Part shown: piece after piece, positions 8,501 to 16,761 of the stretch | Layout of the letters: each line of letters starts with the position of its first letter | Numbering within the stretch: the first letter of the stretch is position 1 | Assembly (NCBI GenBank): GCA_964436235.1 | Contig: CAYTCW010000008.1 | Span: forward strand, 1-55,734 | From: UBA9980 sp964436235 | GTDB lineage: Bacteria; Muiribacteriota; UBA9980 | Length of the DNA stretch: 55,734 nt | Direction: 5' to 3' | Notes under the pieces: model-generated | Told to the model about the DNA's origin: nothing | What the model saw: only the letters and a program-made list of their open reading frames with translations | Database searches by the model: none | Translations under genes and position numbers: made by a program

Positions 8501-11040
8501 TGCTTCGCCGGCGCCGATGCGAAATCCGTCGTAACCGTTACCGTTGCCGTCGTTGTTTCCTGCGCGAATTGCACGAGCATTTTTTGAACTATGACATCGG
8601 TAGCGCTCAGCCTTACCATTATCGAATAATCGGTAGCCGCGGCGAAAGTTATTTCACGATCTAAAGTTAAAATGCGGCCGTTAACATTTATTATGCGCCC
8701 GCCGAAGCCCCACTGTGGTACGTCATGTTGAACGAGAATAACGTCGCCTACCTGGCACGCGATCGCGTCAACCCCGGCTTCAAAAGAAACGGTCCGCGTA
8801 AGGTATTTATTGAGACGGAGCCTGTATTTCGCTTCTTTATAAGCCTGAGCGAAATCCGTTATGCCGTCGAGAGTTATTTGTGTCGGATGTTTCACCTTTG
8901 TTTCGTTGTCGTAGTTTTCACCGTAAACGGTTATAACCTCGCGTTCGTAATTTTTATCTTTATTGTTGAAGGTTACTTCGAGTGAATTTGCCCGGTCTTT
9001 CATCGGCAAAAATTCTTCACGGAAAGTATCTTTAATGATATTTCCAACCGTAAAAAGTTGAACCGGATCGCTCGGATTATCACAGATCGCGCCGAAGCGG
9101 GTTCCTCTTAAAATAACTTTGCCGCGGCCGCAGTTTTCCATTTCGCGTAATGCTGTCCAGATATCCGTTGCCTTTTCAACGTAATAGTTCACTTTTAAAC
9201 TTTTTGAATCGCAAAAATCGGCCCAATCACTGAAATCTTGATAGATCATTTTTTCTTTTGGCGCGCCGAAAACTGCCGTTTCATTGACTGAGCTTGTAAA
9301 GTTATAAAGTAATTTAGCTCGATGTATCATATCGTAAGCGGCCCACGCTGGATTATCCGCCGCCTTTAATTGATATGCGTTAGCCGTAGGATTAAAAACG
9401 CGAACCGTGCTTCTGGTGGCCGTGCATGTAATATTCGGCATCGTCCCGGAAAGCTGGCCGGTAGCGAGCGCCTTTAAACCGATTAAGGCTTTGCCGGGTC
9501 TCACAAAATCGTCATATATAATCGATGATAACTGCGTCCAGAATACGCGCGTAATATCGCGAATTGTAGTTCCGCTTCTGTATGTGCATCTTACACGAAC
9601 GTCGTATTGAGCCATAGCAACATTATCAACGCGATAACTGCGTCTAACGGCCGATGTGCTCGCCGAGCTTATGGTTACGCTCGTCTGCGCGCCTATTGTT
9701 ACCGTAAAAACATAGCCGACGGTGCAAAAGTACATCGAACTGATATCAAAACCTATTAAATTATTGGAGTAATGCGTTCCGAAAACCGCGTCAGGTTTTG
9801 CGCCTGAAACGGAACCGAATACGCTGAATTTTTTCGCATAACTTGAAGGCGCGTTGAGATAGCCTTGCGCTCCGCTTTGCGCTTCGGTGCATGTGATCGT
9901 CCACACTTCGGCAACGGCGTTATTACCGGCCGAAATATTATAAATAGGACCCGTTCCAGAATAAGCGGCCCCGTTTTGAGTCATCGAATCTATTTTCAGA
10001 CCGCCGGTGAAAAAATTCGACCATAAATACTGTACTTCGGGATCGAGGCTCGTTCTTCTATATTCGGCTTCGAGCGTAACGCTTGCGGCCGTCGTACTGC
10101 CGTCTTCTTCAACGTGATACAGCCCGTTCGGGAATGTAAATTCTATTTCGAGACCGTTCGCTGAATTGCCGTCTAATTGATGTTCATACCACTGCACGCC
10201 GGGTTCTATTTCATAGGATAAAGGCTGATCGGCGTAAGTGTCGGTAAAATTTAAAACATTCGACCTATCGAATCCGGTCTGGTTATTCGTTCCGAGCCGA
10301 TAGTCATAACTTACATCCATGAAATTAGCGATAGGATTATCGTTAATTCTGATGTTCCCTATGCTATCGATCGGCCCGTCACCAACACACAAAATTAGGT
10401 TTAAATATTGCTTTTCGCCGTCTGAGCTTATGTGTTGCGACAAAACAACAAGCGCGGGTTTAACCGTGCCATAAATCAAACCGAGCGAATGACCCTGACC
10501 CTGTAAAAGATAGCCAGGGTTCCAGCTATACGCGACGGACTGCTGCGGTATATCCATTTCGGGTTTCGGAGTCATGCGGCTGATAAGCATACCGCCCACC
10601 CACATAACAGCGAGTGCCGCGAGATATCCGGCCCAGCTCCAGGCACCGACACCGAGAGCGCCCGCGCCGAAAAAAGCTCCGCCAGACACCATAGAACCTA
10701 CGCCCATTGAGACAACCGAAAGCGCGATGCCGGCAATAAGCGCCAGAGTATTTTTTCCGCCGCTATTTCCGCCGCCTCTAACCGCTGGCGCCATAGCGAT
10801 ATAAGAACCGGCCTTTACCGGCAGTCCCATATTTTCAACGACATGACCGTTCATGCTAAGCACTATTTCATTATCGTTATTTTCGATGCCGGTATAACCT
10901 TCTTTACGGGCGTAATCGGCAACCGTGGCGCCGGGTATATATTCAATTTGTTTAATTTCACGTTCTGAATGATTAAAAGGATTATTGACCTTTATGAAAG
11001 TAACTTTAGGTTTCTGGTTTGGATTCTGGTTTATGTTCAT
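5590..11040 (-). CDS. Tail tip / host specificity protein, lambda J-like, with FN3 domains
   Basis: This 1816-residue protein is the central tail-tip protein. Residues ~1-90 form a small ubiquitin-like N-domain. Residues ~95-155 contain a Gly/Ala-rich hydrophobic stretch typical of J-type proteins. Residues ~160-880 form the tail-hub region (GYLLQGQGHSLGLIYGTVKP at its start). From ~900 to ~1560 there are about seven fibronectin type III-like units, each with a D...K..L.W....D...Y.V...W pattern. The C-terminus carries further beta domains. A GGAGG site lies 9 bases before the ATG. The gene overlaps the NlpC/P60 gene by 35 bases. It closes the tail tube and contributes to host recognition. Confidence 0.85.
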   Translation of the reverse strand: MNINQNPNQKPKVTFIKVNNPFNHSEREIKQIEYIPGATVADYARKEGYTGIENNDNEIVLSMNGHVVENMGLPVKAGSYIAMAPAVRGGGNSGGKNTLALIAGIALSVVSMGVGSMVSGGAFFGAGALGVGAWSWAGYLAALAVMWVGGMLISRMTPKPEMDIPQQSVAYSWNPGYLLQGQGHSLGLIYGTVKPALVVLSQHISSDGEKQYLNLILCVGDGPIDSIGNIRINDNPIANFMDVSYDYRLGTNNQTGFDRSNVLNFTDTYADQPLSYEIEPGVQWYEHQLDGNSANGLEIEFTFPNGLYHVEEDGSTTAASVTLEAEYRRTSLDPEVQYLWSNFFTGGLKIDSMTQNGAAYSGTGPIYNISAGNNAVAEVWTITCTEAQSGAQGYLNAPSSYAKKFSVFGSVSGAKPDAVFGTHYSNNLIGFDISSMYFCTVGYVFTVTIGAQTSVTISSASTSAVRRSYRVDNVAMAQYDVRVRCTYRSGTTIRDITRVFWTQLSSIIYDDFVRPGKALIGLKALATGQLSGTMPNITCTATRSTVRVFNPTANAYQLKAADNPAWAAYDMIHRAKLLYNFTSSVNETAVFGAPKEKMIYQDFSDWADFCDSKSLKVNYYVEKATDIWTALREMENCGRGKVILRGTRFGAICDNPSDPVQLFTVGNIIKDTFREEFLPMKDRANSLEVTFNNKDKNYEREVITVYGENYDNETKVKHPTQITLDGITDFAQAYKEAKYRLRLNKYLTRTVSFEAGVDAIACQVGDVILVQHDVPQWGFGGRIINVNGRILTLDREITFAAATDYSIMVRLSATDVIVQKMLVQFAQETTTATVTVTTDFASAPAKHDVYTLGELNVEAKPFRVANITRATDMTRRITALEYVAAVYDEATDVPDINYSALTPYIDVSNIQIGQETYAQKDGTIVSVLYVSWTAPRNRQVQNYHVFYSRDNGVNWLKWGETNETAITISGVKALETYVIKICTLNEIGTLSPGVLSAPCYVTGKDLPPNDVTGLTITQDPNDKRKITLEWTGVTNVDLRGYLVKENGVSVSNYLTDTKFNFQASATRTYNFTVYSVDTSGNLSTNPATASVSITVEPSDITGFTASADPYDRTKVLLSWNALTEVDLSYYEVRRGDSWLDSAVIQHTKATSFVYSLPTSGFHRFWIKAVTIGGKYSVTEAGADGQFNFSSSAPVNGVITQDLNDRTRLVISWDAVADADVSGYEVRLGQDWTSGALVGIVKEASITHIISASGSYNFMIRAKNVAGYYSSTLNVAGTFTIEPSNISGFKGAQFSDTKSKVRLTWNATPERDTDHYEIRQGETWAGGTLVSANVAGTFYDVTISLESTYKWWIKAVSKAGKYSVTASSFSALFSMNPSAPTNLTAVTDPADRTKANITWTGIADLDLLEYELRWGVSWEDSALIIKTKETRVTWAIPDTEVYHLMIRARNTALFESDEVSYFYSATVEPSNVTGFKAVQNGENILLTWNKVTDVDFAHCEIREGITWDTGSLIVSGVTLPAYQFLAEKETLRHFMIKAVNRAGKYSDAEAKAFVVIANLLPRNVILTYDEIDDPTGTHNDTVFGASAFKYSTLGGQFSEYDTTKFSDIGGSNVLKLDSVTGDFSNIAGTFADYPSRRFSDSTWHYDSGDYTTGVMDVGKVLTANITANFTTSVLFTAGTSARLFYRTSTYYDPVAESYGWPEWLPFVAFQTTFRYIQFKAELATDSPGKTPEVNQFELNVDVPDMIKNGNQTVAVGGSTINYGYTFYAVPSVVAMATTLGNRAELNGEPDLSNFTVKVFDSGGNDVGGQILWIARGY

Positions 11041-11461
11041 TTCTCAAAGCCTCCGGCCCTGGTATATAATAACCCTCGATTATTCTCCGCCACGCGGGCG
11101 AGTCAATGCGATCTATATTCACGCCTACTTTTTGCCTGGTATGAATGAAACGGCCCGCGCCGATATAAACGCCCACATGATTACATAAAACGCCGGTATT
11201 AAAACGAATAACTACCAGCGCGGGACATGGTATATCTTTGCCGCCGTCGTTATCAATTCGAAGCCATAGCGGCCGTTCATCCGTCATTTTAGAATCTATT
11301 CGGCTCGATTCCGTACAGCCGATTTTATAATCCGGAAGGCTCACACCGTGTCTCCGGAAGACCTCGAGCGCGAGCCCCCAGCAATCGAAACCGGTCGTTT
11401 TATCACGGCCGCCGTCAACGAATGGAACGCCTATAAGATCGTTTAAATTACAATTACACAT
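11006..11461 (-). CDS. NlpC/P60 tail peptidase (lambda K-like)
   Basis: A cysteine peptidase of the tail tip that can cut the stem peptide of peptidoglycan during DNA entry. With the start at 11461 the protein is 151 residues, with catalytic Cys27 in FDCWGL, His95 in CNHVGVYIG and a third polar residue near His107. A longer in-frame start at 11518 exists. The 11461 ATG has an AGGCGG site five bases upstream and overlaps the upstream stop by 8 bases (ATGTGTAA), so I prefer it. Only the NlpC part is present; the JAB/MPN half of lambda K is absent. Order L-K-J matches lambda-type tails. Confidence 0.85.
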   Translation of the reverse strand: MCNCNLNDLIGVPFVDGGRDKTTGFDCWGLALEVFRRHGVSLPDYKIGCTESSRIDSKMTDERPLWLRIDNDGGKDIPCPALVVIRFNTGVLCNHVGVYIGAGRFIHTRQKVGVNIDRIDSPAWRRIIEGYYIPGPEALRNEHKPESKPET

Positions 11462-12074
11462 ATAAACCGCCTGGTATTGAAGGCTCGCCGCCGTAGCGGG
11501 CTGAATTGTTGCGTTCACGGCATTGCAAAAGCGTTTTCTGGCACGCCGGATAAGCCGCTTTTGTGGCCGCGCTTACGCCGCACTCGATACCGCCATATTC
11601 AAACGGGCAGAAGTTTTTAAGCATTCTTTTTTCAGGCCGCCGGGCCATGAGCGGATAGCCCGCGCCGAGCGAAAAAGTTACCCAGTTCGCGTCGGCGGAG
11701 CTGTCAGTTATTTCGAAGGTTTCCTCAAGTTCAGCCGTGGCCGAAGCGAGATTTTTAGAATGAACGACAAAAAGCGTCACCGTTGCGCCCACTCCGCCGT
11801 TGCCCTGTTCGAGATAATATTGAATTATCCTGGTCACGTTTGAAACGCGGATTGTGATCGACGGCAATTCGCCTTTACTGTCTTCCGTCACATCGTCTAA
11901 ATCGAACGGGAACGGCGTCCACGTTTGAGCGCGCCATGTTATTTCGTCGGTATTGCGTACAAGCCGTAAAGTTATCGCCGGAGTCGTTAAAACGATTTCA
12001 AGCAAAACCAGAAAAGCGCCGTCAGTGGCAATTTTATTCTTTTCGATAATCGCCGCGGCTGATAAACTTAACAT
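11454..12074 (-). CDS. Minor tail protein L-like, four-cysteine C-terminal domain
   Basis: The 206-residue protein has an N-terminal beta domain (ITLRLVRNTDEITWRAQTW) and a C-terminal domain with Cys156, Cys165, Cys178 and Cys185. It ends RYGGEPSIPG. In lambda L, four C-terminal cysteines hold an iron-sulfur cluster, and the spacing and the NNSARYGG tail agree with that family. It connects tube and tail-tip hub. An iron-sulfur cluster here is inferred by analogy. It lies between the M-like and NlpC genes, as expected. Confidence 0.8.
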   Translation of the reverse strand: MLSLSAAAIIEKNKIATDGAFLVLLEIVLTTPAITLRLVRNTDEITWRAQTWTPFPFDLDDVTEDSKGELPSITIRVSNVTRIIQYYLEQGNGGVGATVTLFVVHSKNLASATAELEETFEITDSSADANWVTFSLGAGYPLMARRPEKRMLKNFCPFEYGGIECGVSAATKAAYPACQKTLLQCRERNNSARYGGEPSIPGGLYV

Positions 12075-12104
12075 GAGGTTTCACCTTCTTTATTTTTATT
12101 TAGT

Positions 12105-12446
12105 TTAAACTTCGCGAATCGAGATTTGCACCTGATAATAGCCAGAGTCGATAAGTTCGACTGTCGGCGGGGCGGTAAAACGATATTCGCTCGTAACGCT
12201 GGTTAACGGATGCGTCCAATTGAACGAAAGCGCGCCACCCGAAGTCGTGGTGACAAAAAAAGTTTCGAGCGACGCCCAATCGGTCGAACTCATGCGAGAC
12301 CATTTAAGCAAATACCCATTACGGCGGCGCGTAAACCGATTCCGCGTCTGCTCGACGCCGCTTTCAAACTGCGAGCGTATTACGCTGTCTTCAAAAGTGT
12401 ATTCAAGCGGGTAACGCGGAGCCGCTATCGTTGGAAAATTTGCCAT
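12105..12446 (-). CDS. Minor tail protein M-like
   Basis: The 113-residue protein starts MANFPTIAAPRYPLEYTFED. It then has NGYLLKWSRMSSTDWASLETFFV and LSFNWTHP, the FP...W.L.W..L...E...L..FF...F.W layout of the lambda M / phage minor tail family. GAGGGGGTAACAA precedes the ATG. It probably caps the initiator complex of the tail. It sits between the tape measure and the L-like gene in the canonical order. Confidence 0.7.
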   Translation of the reverse strand: MANFPTIAAPRYPLEYTFEDSVIRSQFESGVEQTRNRFTRRRNGYLLKWSRMSSTDWASLETFFVTTTSGGALSFNWTHPLTSVTSEYRFTAPPTVELIDSGYYQVQISIREV

Positions 12447-12449
12447 TTG

Positions 12450-15400
12450 TTACCCCCTCGCTCCGGCCATAACCGTTCTCATGCCGCCGATGTTGCGCGT
12501 GTATGCGTCTAAAACAACACCGACGATATAACGCTGACCGTCAAACTTCGTTTCTTGCTTAACCTCGGCTTTAACGCCGAGATTGTTTTGTACATTGACT
12601 ATTACCGTGGGCGCTGAGTTTGATGCACTTTTAAGCGCATGATTCGGCACGATCGTACCGCTTGCGGACGGCACGAATAACTCCGGGCCGCGCTCGCCGA
12701 CGATATAAGGCCGGCCAGCATAAACAGGGCCGCCATCGGCTCTAAAACCGAAAAGACTTGTTATCGCGCTTAAAAATCCGCCGCCGGAACTGCTTTCTTG
12801 CCCGCCGCCGCCAAGAATGCTCGATATGATTTTTTGAGAAAATGCGTTTGCCAGAGCGCTTGAAATAGCTCTAACGATACCCTGCAAAAAGCTTTTAACA
12901 TAATCGCCTAAGCTTTTTAATTGCCCGGTCATTGCGTCGAAGAAGAACTCCTGAAAAGAACTTTGCATTGACATTGCGGTTTGACGGCCTACTTCCTGCA
13001 TATTACGCGCCCAGGTGCCGAAAGAATCGGAAGTTTGTTTTAACCCCGACATAAAACCTTCGAGGCCGCTCAACGGCGTGTTTTGTATGCTTTTTTCCGT
13101 TTCGGCAAGCTGTTTTCTTAATTCGTAGCGTTCCGCAAAAGATTTTCGTTCATCGGCAAACTGCTCTTGCAAATATTTTTTCTTGTTTTCCAGTTCTTTT
13201 CTGTTCAGCCGGTCGATTTCTTCCTGTGTTTTAAGGTTTAGATCGAGTTCGAGCTGGTTATACTCAATACGCATGTTGTATTTTTCAATCTCAGCCTGGC
13301 GTTCTTTATCGTCGCGTTCTTTTTTAGCCTGGCTGATTTTAAGGCCGACTTCGTTTTCGACGGCGATTCGCGCCTGCATATCAGTAACCGGGTCGCCAGT
13401 TCCGAGCGCTTTAAGCCGCGCTTCTTTTTCTTTTTCGATACCGGCGACGGCGATCTGGAATTCGGCTTCGGCCTGAGCCTTTTTGTCATCGCGCATTTTC
13501 GCCATGATTAAATTCGTATCGTTTCTCATGCCGGTCCAGGCATCACGCCAGGCGCGCTTGATAGGTTCCGTCATTATGTTCTGATATTCGCCGATCTTCG
13601 CTTCCAGCGCCGATGTGTCGAGGCCTTCCATTTTGCCTTTCCCGACAAGCTCGCGCTGCATTTTATCGATTTCATCATTTATTTTGGACATGCCGAGCTG
13701 ATACGACGATCCGGTTTCAGATATGATCTTCTGGTTCAAGTCATTAAAAGCGTCCTGGATGCGATTGGCGAGTTTGAAAGTTTTATTTTCTGCAGCGCTT
13801 CCACCATTTTTTTCATTGGGATAAATAAGTGGAGATTTGATATTATTAAAAACTTTTTCACCTTTTTCATTATTTTTACCTGTTTCAGACATACTATCAA
13901 GAAATTTCGAAAACGGCGAATTAGCAATTTGTGATTTTTCAATTTCAGTTTTTAATTGTGTTAGATGTCCGCTAACATATTGTTTTCCAAAATTATAGGC
14001 TGTTTTAATGACATTACTATCAGGAAGTTTCTGGAATTCATTTGCATAGTCTTTTTTGATATTTTCTTTTTTGCTTTCAGTTGGTCTGGGAATTTCAAGC
14101 GGAGTAAATTTTATTCCTATGTATTTGAACATATCTAATCTGCTAAAAGCATCTTGGATTGAATTTACCATTTCGTATATTTTTATTTTTATATGCTCTG
14201 TAGTTTTTTCAAAAACCGTATATATATTGGCGCCAAGGTCAATAAAAAAATTTTTAATTCCGTTGTATGCCCACAAACCGATATCATATATTTTTACAAA
14301 AGCTTCCGTTACCGAGTCTAAGCTGGCAAGGACAATATTAAACGCGCCAGCCAGAATATTACCATTTCCCCATGCTTGAAGCTCAATTTTAATTTTTTCA
14401 AAAAAAGGATAAATAAAGTTAAAAATACCGGCAATTTTTGTTTTAATTGATTCTGGGATCATGTTTTCAAAAGCTTTTTTAAATCCCGATTTTTCCATTA
14501 TTTCTACAAATTTATCCGACCAATTAACAACTTCATTGAGTATTGATTTTAATCCTGAAAATACAGTTTCACCGGTTTTACCGATAATTTGAGAAAAATT
14601 ATCTTTAATGTTGCTCATGATGCCATAAAAAGTTTTAGATTGTTTAGCCATCATATCTTTATATCTTGCGCCAAAACCGTCAATTAAAGCGTCAATAACT
14701 TTATTTATTTCCATGCCTGAATCTTGAACTTGTTTAATGGACATTTTAAATTTATCTCGAAATATTTCCTCGATTGGAAGCCCAAGATTGGTAAGAGGCC
14801 GTGTGTCCTCTATTACAACTTTTCCAGCACCCCGCATCTGCCCAAGCTGCGTTACAATAGTTTTTAGCTCTGGCGCTCCTTTTCCTATGCCTGCTGTTGC
14901 ATCGCCGATTTTTCTAAGGTCCGGCAATATTTTTTGAGCACTCCAGCCAAAAGCAAGCATAATTCGAGATGTTTCTTCAAGGTCTTCATATTCAAAAGGT
15001 GTTATACGTGCCTCGGTTTTTAATTTTCGTATAAAATAATCAGCAGCTTCCGCTGATTTAAAAAAATTAGTAAAACTTATTTTCGATTGTTCCATACGTG
15101 CATTAAAACCAATCAAGGCATTACCTAAAGAATCAAAAGATGTCGATAGTCCGGCGATAGCCAGCTGAGCAGTGCCAAAAGCCAAAGCTTGTTTGACTAC
15201 ACTGGAAAATGCACCTGCTAAACCTTTAGCGGATGCCTTAACTTTGTCGAATGCCGAAGATAATGTTTTCTGAAAATTAAGGCCTTTTTTTGCGGTATTA
15301 TCCAACGATTGATTTAAGGAGTTTAGGCCGGATATTTGAATTTGCTTGTTTTTTTCAGCCAATGCCATTTGGGATTTATACCATTCGTTGACTTTCATCG

Positions 15401-15926
15401 TAACGCGCGGATCATTATCATCAAGAGACAATGCTTTTATCTTGGCGTCGCGCTCTCGCGCAAGCGCTGTAACGACAATTTTATATTCAGCTTCTGCCAG
15501 AGCTTTTTTATCACCTAATATTTTGGCATTAGTGAGCGCGGTTTGATTGACTAAATCTTCATTAGCCTCTTTCATGGCTTGACGCGCTGGTTCAAGCATC
15601 AGGCGTGAATATTCGTTGAGCGAAGGCATTACTTTTGAAACATCGATATTTGCGTCTTTGGCTAAAGAAATAAGCAAATTTTTAGTTTTTGAAATTTCTG
15701 AATTTAAGTCTTTAAACTTATTTTCAAAGCCTCCAGACGACATTTTTCCTATCGATTTATTTAAGCCTTCAAAAGCATTTTTAAAATCATTAGTAGCTGC
15801 CACTGATTCAGACATTGTTTTTAAAGCTGAACCGCCTACATCTTTCAAAGTAGATGAGACCTTTTTAAGAGATGAAGAAGCGTCATCGACTGCTTTGATT
15901 ACAATTTCTATATTTTGATTTGCCAT
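12450..15926 (-). CDS. Tail tape measure protein
   Basis: The 1158-residue protein sets tail length. Residues ~1-110 are a helical N-terminal segment. Residues ~270-450 match the tape measure core (FNARMEQSKISFTNFF, EARITPFEYEDLEETSRIMLAFG, GDATAGIGKG). A long coiled-coil region follows at ~690-970. The C-terminus has the Gly-rich ...FGFRADGGPVYAGRPYIVGERGPELFVPS signature that ends many tape measures. The central stretch (about nt 13730-15330) is visibly more AT-rich than the flanking parts of the same gene, which suggests mosaic exchange. It starts one base after the GT frame ends. Confidence 0.9.
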   Translation of the reverse strand: MANQNIEIVIKAVDDASSSLKKVSSTLKDVGGSALKTMSESVAATNDFKNAFEGLNKSIGKMSSGGFENKFKDLNSEISKTKNLLISLAKDANIDVSKVMPSLNEYSRLMLEPARQAMKEANEDLVNQTALTNAKILGDKKALAEAEYKIVVTALARERDAKIKALSLDDNDPRVTMKVNEWYKSQMALAEKNKQIQISGLNSLNQSLDNTAKKGLNFQKTLSSAFDKVKASAKGLAGAFSSVVKQALAFGTAQLAIAGLSTSFDSLGNALIGFNARMEQSKISFTNFFKSAEAADYFIRKLKTEARITPFEYEDLEETSRIMLAFGWSAQKILPDLRKIGDATAGIGKGAPELKTIVTQLGQMRGAGKVVIEDTRPLTNLGLPIEEIFRDKFKMSIKQVQDSGMEINKVIDALIDGFGARYKDMMAKQSKTFYGIMSNIKDNFSQIIGKTGETVFSGLKSILNEVVNWSDKFVEIMEKSGFKKAFENMIPESIKTKIAGIFNFIYPFFEKIKIELQAWGNGNILAGAFNIVLASLDSVTEAFVKIYDIGLWAYNGIKNFFIDLGANIYTVFEKTTEHIKIKIYEMVNSIQDAFSRLDMFKYIGIKFTPLEIPRPTESKKENIKKDYANEFQKLPDSNVIKTAYNFGKQYVSGHLTQLKTEIEKSQIANSPFSKFLDSMSETGKNNEKGEKVFNNIKSPLIYPNEKNGGSAAENKTFKLANRIQDAFNDLNQKIISETGSSYQLGMSKINDEIDKMQRELVGKGKMEGLDTSALEAKIGEYQNIMTEPIKRAWRDAWTGMRNDTNLIMAKMRDDKKAQAEAEFQIAVAGIEKEKEARLKALGTGDPVTDMQARIAVENEVGLKISQAKKERDDKERQAEIEKYNMRIEYNQLELDLNLKTQEEIDRLNRKELENKKKYLQEQFADERKSFAERYELRKQLAETEKSIQNTPLSGLEGFMSGLKQTSDSFGTWARNMQEVGRQTAMSMQSSFQEFFFDAMTGQLKSLGDYVKSFLQGIVRAISSALANAFSQKIISSILGGGGQESSSGGGFLSAITSLFGFRADGGPVYAGRPYIVGERGPELFVPSASGTIVPNHALKSASNSAPTVIVNVQNNLGVKAEVKQETKFDGQRYIVGVVLDAYTRNIGGMRTVMAGARG

Positions 15927-16271
15927 TTAAACACCTTCTCTCTTTTGGGAATTTGAAATTACCGCCCATTCGACGGCCTGAAGTACCTTTAATTTTTCGT
16001 GATCTATCTGTATTTCAAGAATTTCGGCGATCTTAAAAACTGCGTTATAATCCAGACCGATTGTGTCGCCCATAGCGCTTATTTTCCATTGTGTAGCCGA
16101 AGCGCGGAGCAATTCATAAACTTCAAAATTGCCTTTATCCAGAACCGGCGGATTATGTTCGCACCCTTCGCATGGCGTTTTTCGTTTTGTCCGGATGAAA
16201 TGGGGACGGCACATTTTCGAGCAATATTCGGCTCTTTTGGCGTCCGTCTCCATTATCCAGACCTTGGTTAG
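15927..16271 (-). CDS. Tail assembly chaperone extension (T part of G-T), made by -1 frameshift
   Basis: This frame has no well-placed start of its own except an ATG at 16253 with a weak AAGG site. It is open back across the end of the G gene, in the -1 frame relative to it. A slip on A_AAA_AAC would continue as CTA-ACC (Leu-Thr) and add 114 residues, giving a G-T fusion of about 218 residues. The domain has CSKMC, CEGCEHNP and a GDTIGLDYNAV segment resembling DUF1799, a family found at this position in lambda-like tails. In lambda, G and G-T help load the tape measure protein. Confidence 0.75.
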   Translation of the reverse strand, partial: LTKVWIMETDAKRAEYCSKMCRPHFIRTKRKTPCEGCEHNPPVLDKGNFEVYELLRASATQWKISAMGDTIGLDYNAVFKIAEILEIQIDHEKLKVLQAVEWAVISNSQKREGV

Positions 16272-16582
16272 TTTTTTATTGATTCGGGGCCGTAATACGC
16301 GCGTCTGCACGTATCAGCCGCAAGCTCGCTAAGTTGATAAAATTCGAGTTTATCGGTTTCTTCCGCTAAATCACTGTAAATATTGTCGATTATCCAGTCA
16401 ACCATTTCAACTAACTTAGCCGGATTATCTTTATTTTCTGAATTAACTGCATAATCAAGCCCTGCGTCACGAAAAGCCTTTATTTGAGGGCGCGTCATTG
16501 GCCTGACTTCCATCGGGTGATATGATTTTTCTTTTTCCACATTATCATTAACTGTTGTTTCATTTGCGTTTTCATTACTCAT
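16268..16582 (-). CDS. Tail assembly chaperone G-like
   Basis: A 104-residue acidic protein between the major tail gene and the tape measure gene, the fixed place of the G chaperone in lambda-like tails. Its last codons are AAA AAC TAA, giving a slippery heptamer directly before the stop (see 16271-16277). A conserved-looking core is YHPMEVRPMTRPQIKAFRDAG. AAGGAGTG lies before the ATG. A terminator-like hairpin at 16607-16630 upstream may limit its expression relative to the major tail protein. Confidence 0.75.
   Translation of the reverse strand: MSNENANETTVNDNVEKEKSYHPMEVRPMTRPQIKAFRDAGLDYAVNSENKDNPAKLVEMVDWIIDNIYSDLAEETDKLEFYQLSELAADTCRRAYYGPESIKN
16271..16277 (-). promoter_or_regulatory. 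Programmed -1 frameshift site A_AAA_AAC
   Basis: On the minus strand the G gene ends ATA AAA AAC TAA. The heptamer A_AAA_AAC is in the correct zero-frame phase and is followed at once by the stop codon. The -1 frame is open into the downstream 114-residue extension. This is the arrangement used for G/G-T in lambda-like phages. No strong downstream stem is obvious (only a 4-bp GTCT/AGAC), so efficiency cannot be judged. Confidence 0.85.
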
Positions 16583-16599
16583 TTGTTTTTACACTCCTT

Positions 16600-16630
16600 A
16601 AAAAATAAGGCCCGAATCGCTCCGGGCCTT
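16600..16630 (-). terminator. Rho-independent terminator between major tail and G genes
   Basis: Perfect 8-bp stem AAGGCCCG/CGGGCCTT (16607-16614 with 16623-16630) with an 8-base loop. It is followed on the minus strand by ATTTTTT. It lies downstream of the major tail gene and the repeat-spacer unit, and upstream of G, so it can set a step-down in late transcription. Confidence 0.75.
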
Positions 16631-16663
16631 TAGTTAACGTTCTTTTTTTTGCTATACTTACTT

Positions 16664-16761
16664 AGACCTGATTAAAAGGGATTAAAACGCTTCGAATATT
16701 TCGGCCTGGAACGTGTTCACGCGGTCATTCGAAAAAGACCTGATTTAAAAGGGATTAAAAC
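16664..16761 (+). CRISPR. Mini-CRISPR-like unit: two repeats flanking one 47-bp spacer
   Basis: Copy 1 (16664-16688, 25 bp) and copy 2 (16736-16761, 26 bp) share AGACCTGATT(T)AAAAGG then GATTAAAAC; copy 1 lacks one T. The period is 72 bp. The spacer (16689-16735) matches the phage's own major tail gene at 17156-17194 in 32 of 39 positions. It encodes DRVNTFQAEIFEA where the gene has DRVNAFQAEIFEA, so most differences are silent. GATTAAAAC resembles the 3' end of many CRISPR repeats, which suggests plus-strand crRNA. A TATACT box lies 5 bases before copy 1. Copy 2 touches the major tail stop codon. The conserved repeat is shorter, and the spacer longer, than typical arrays. No cas genes are nearby. 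Confidence 0.55.

Noticed and set aside
16600..16761. Cas genes accompanying the mini-CRISPR-like unit
   Set aside because: No protein in the window shows Cas1, Cas2, Cas3, Cas6, Cas7, Cas9 or Cas12 features; any use would depend on host Cas proteins.
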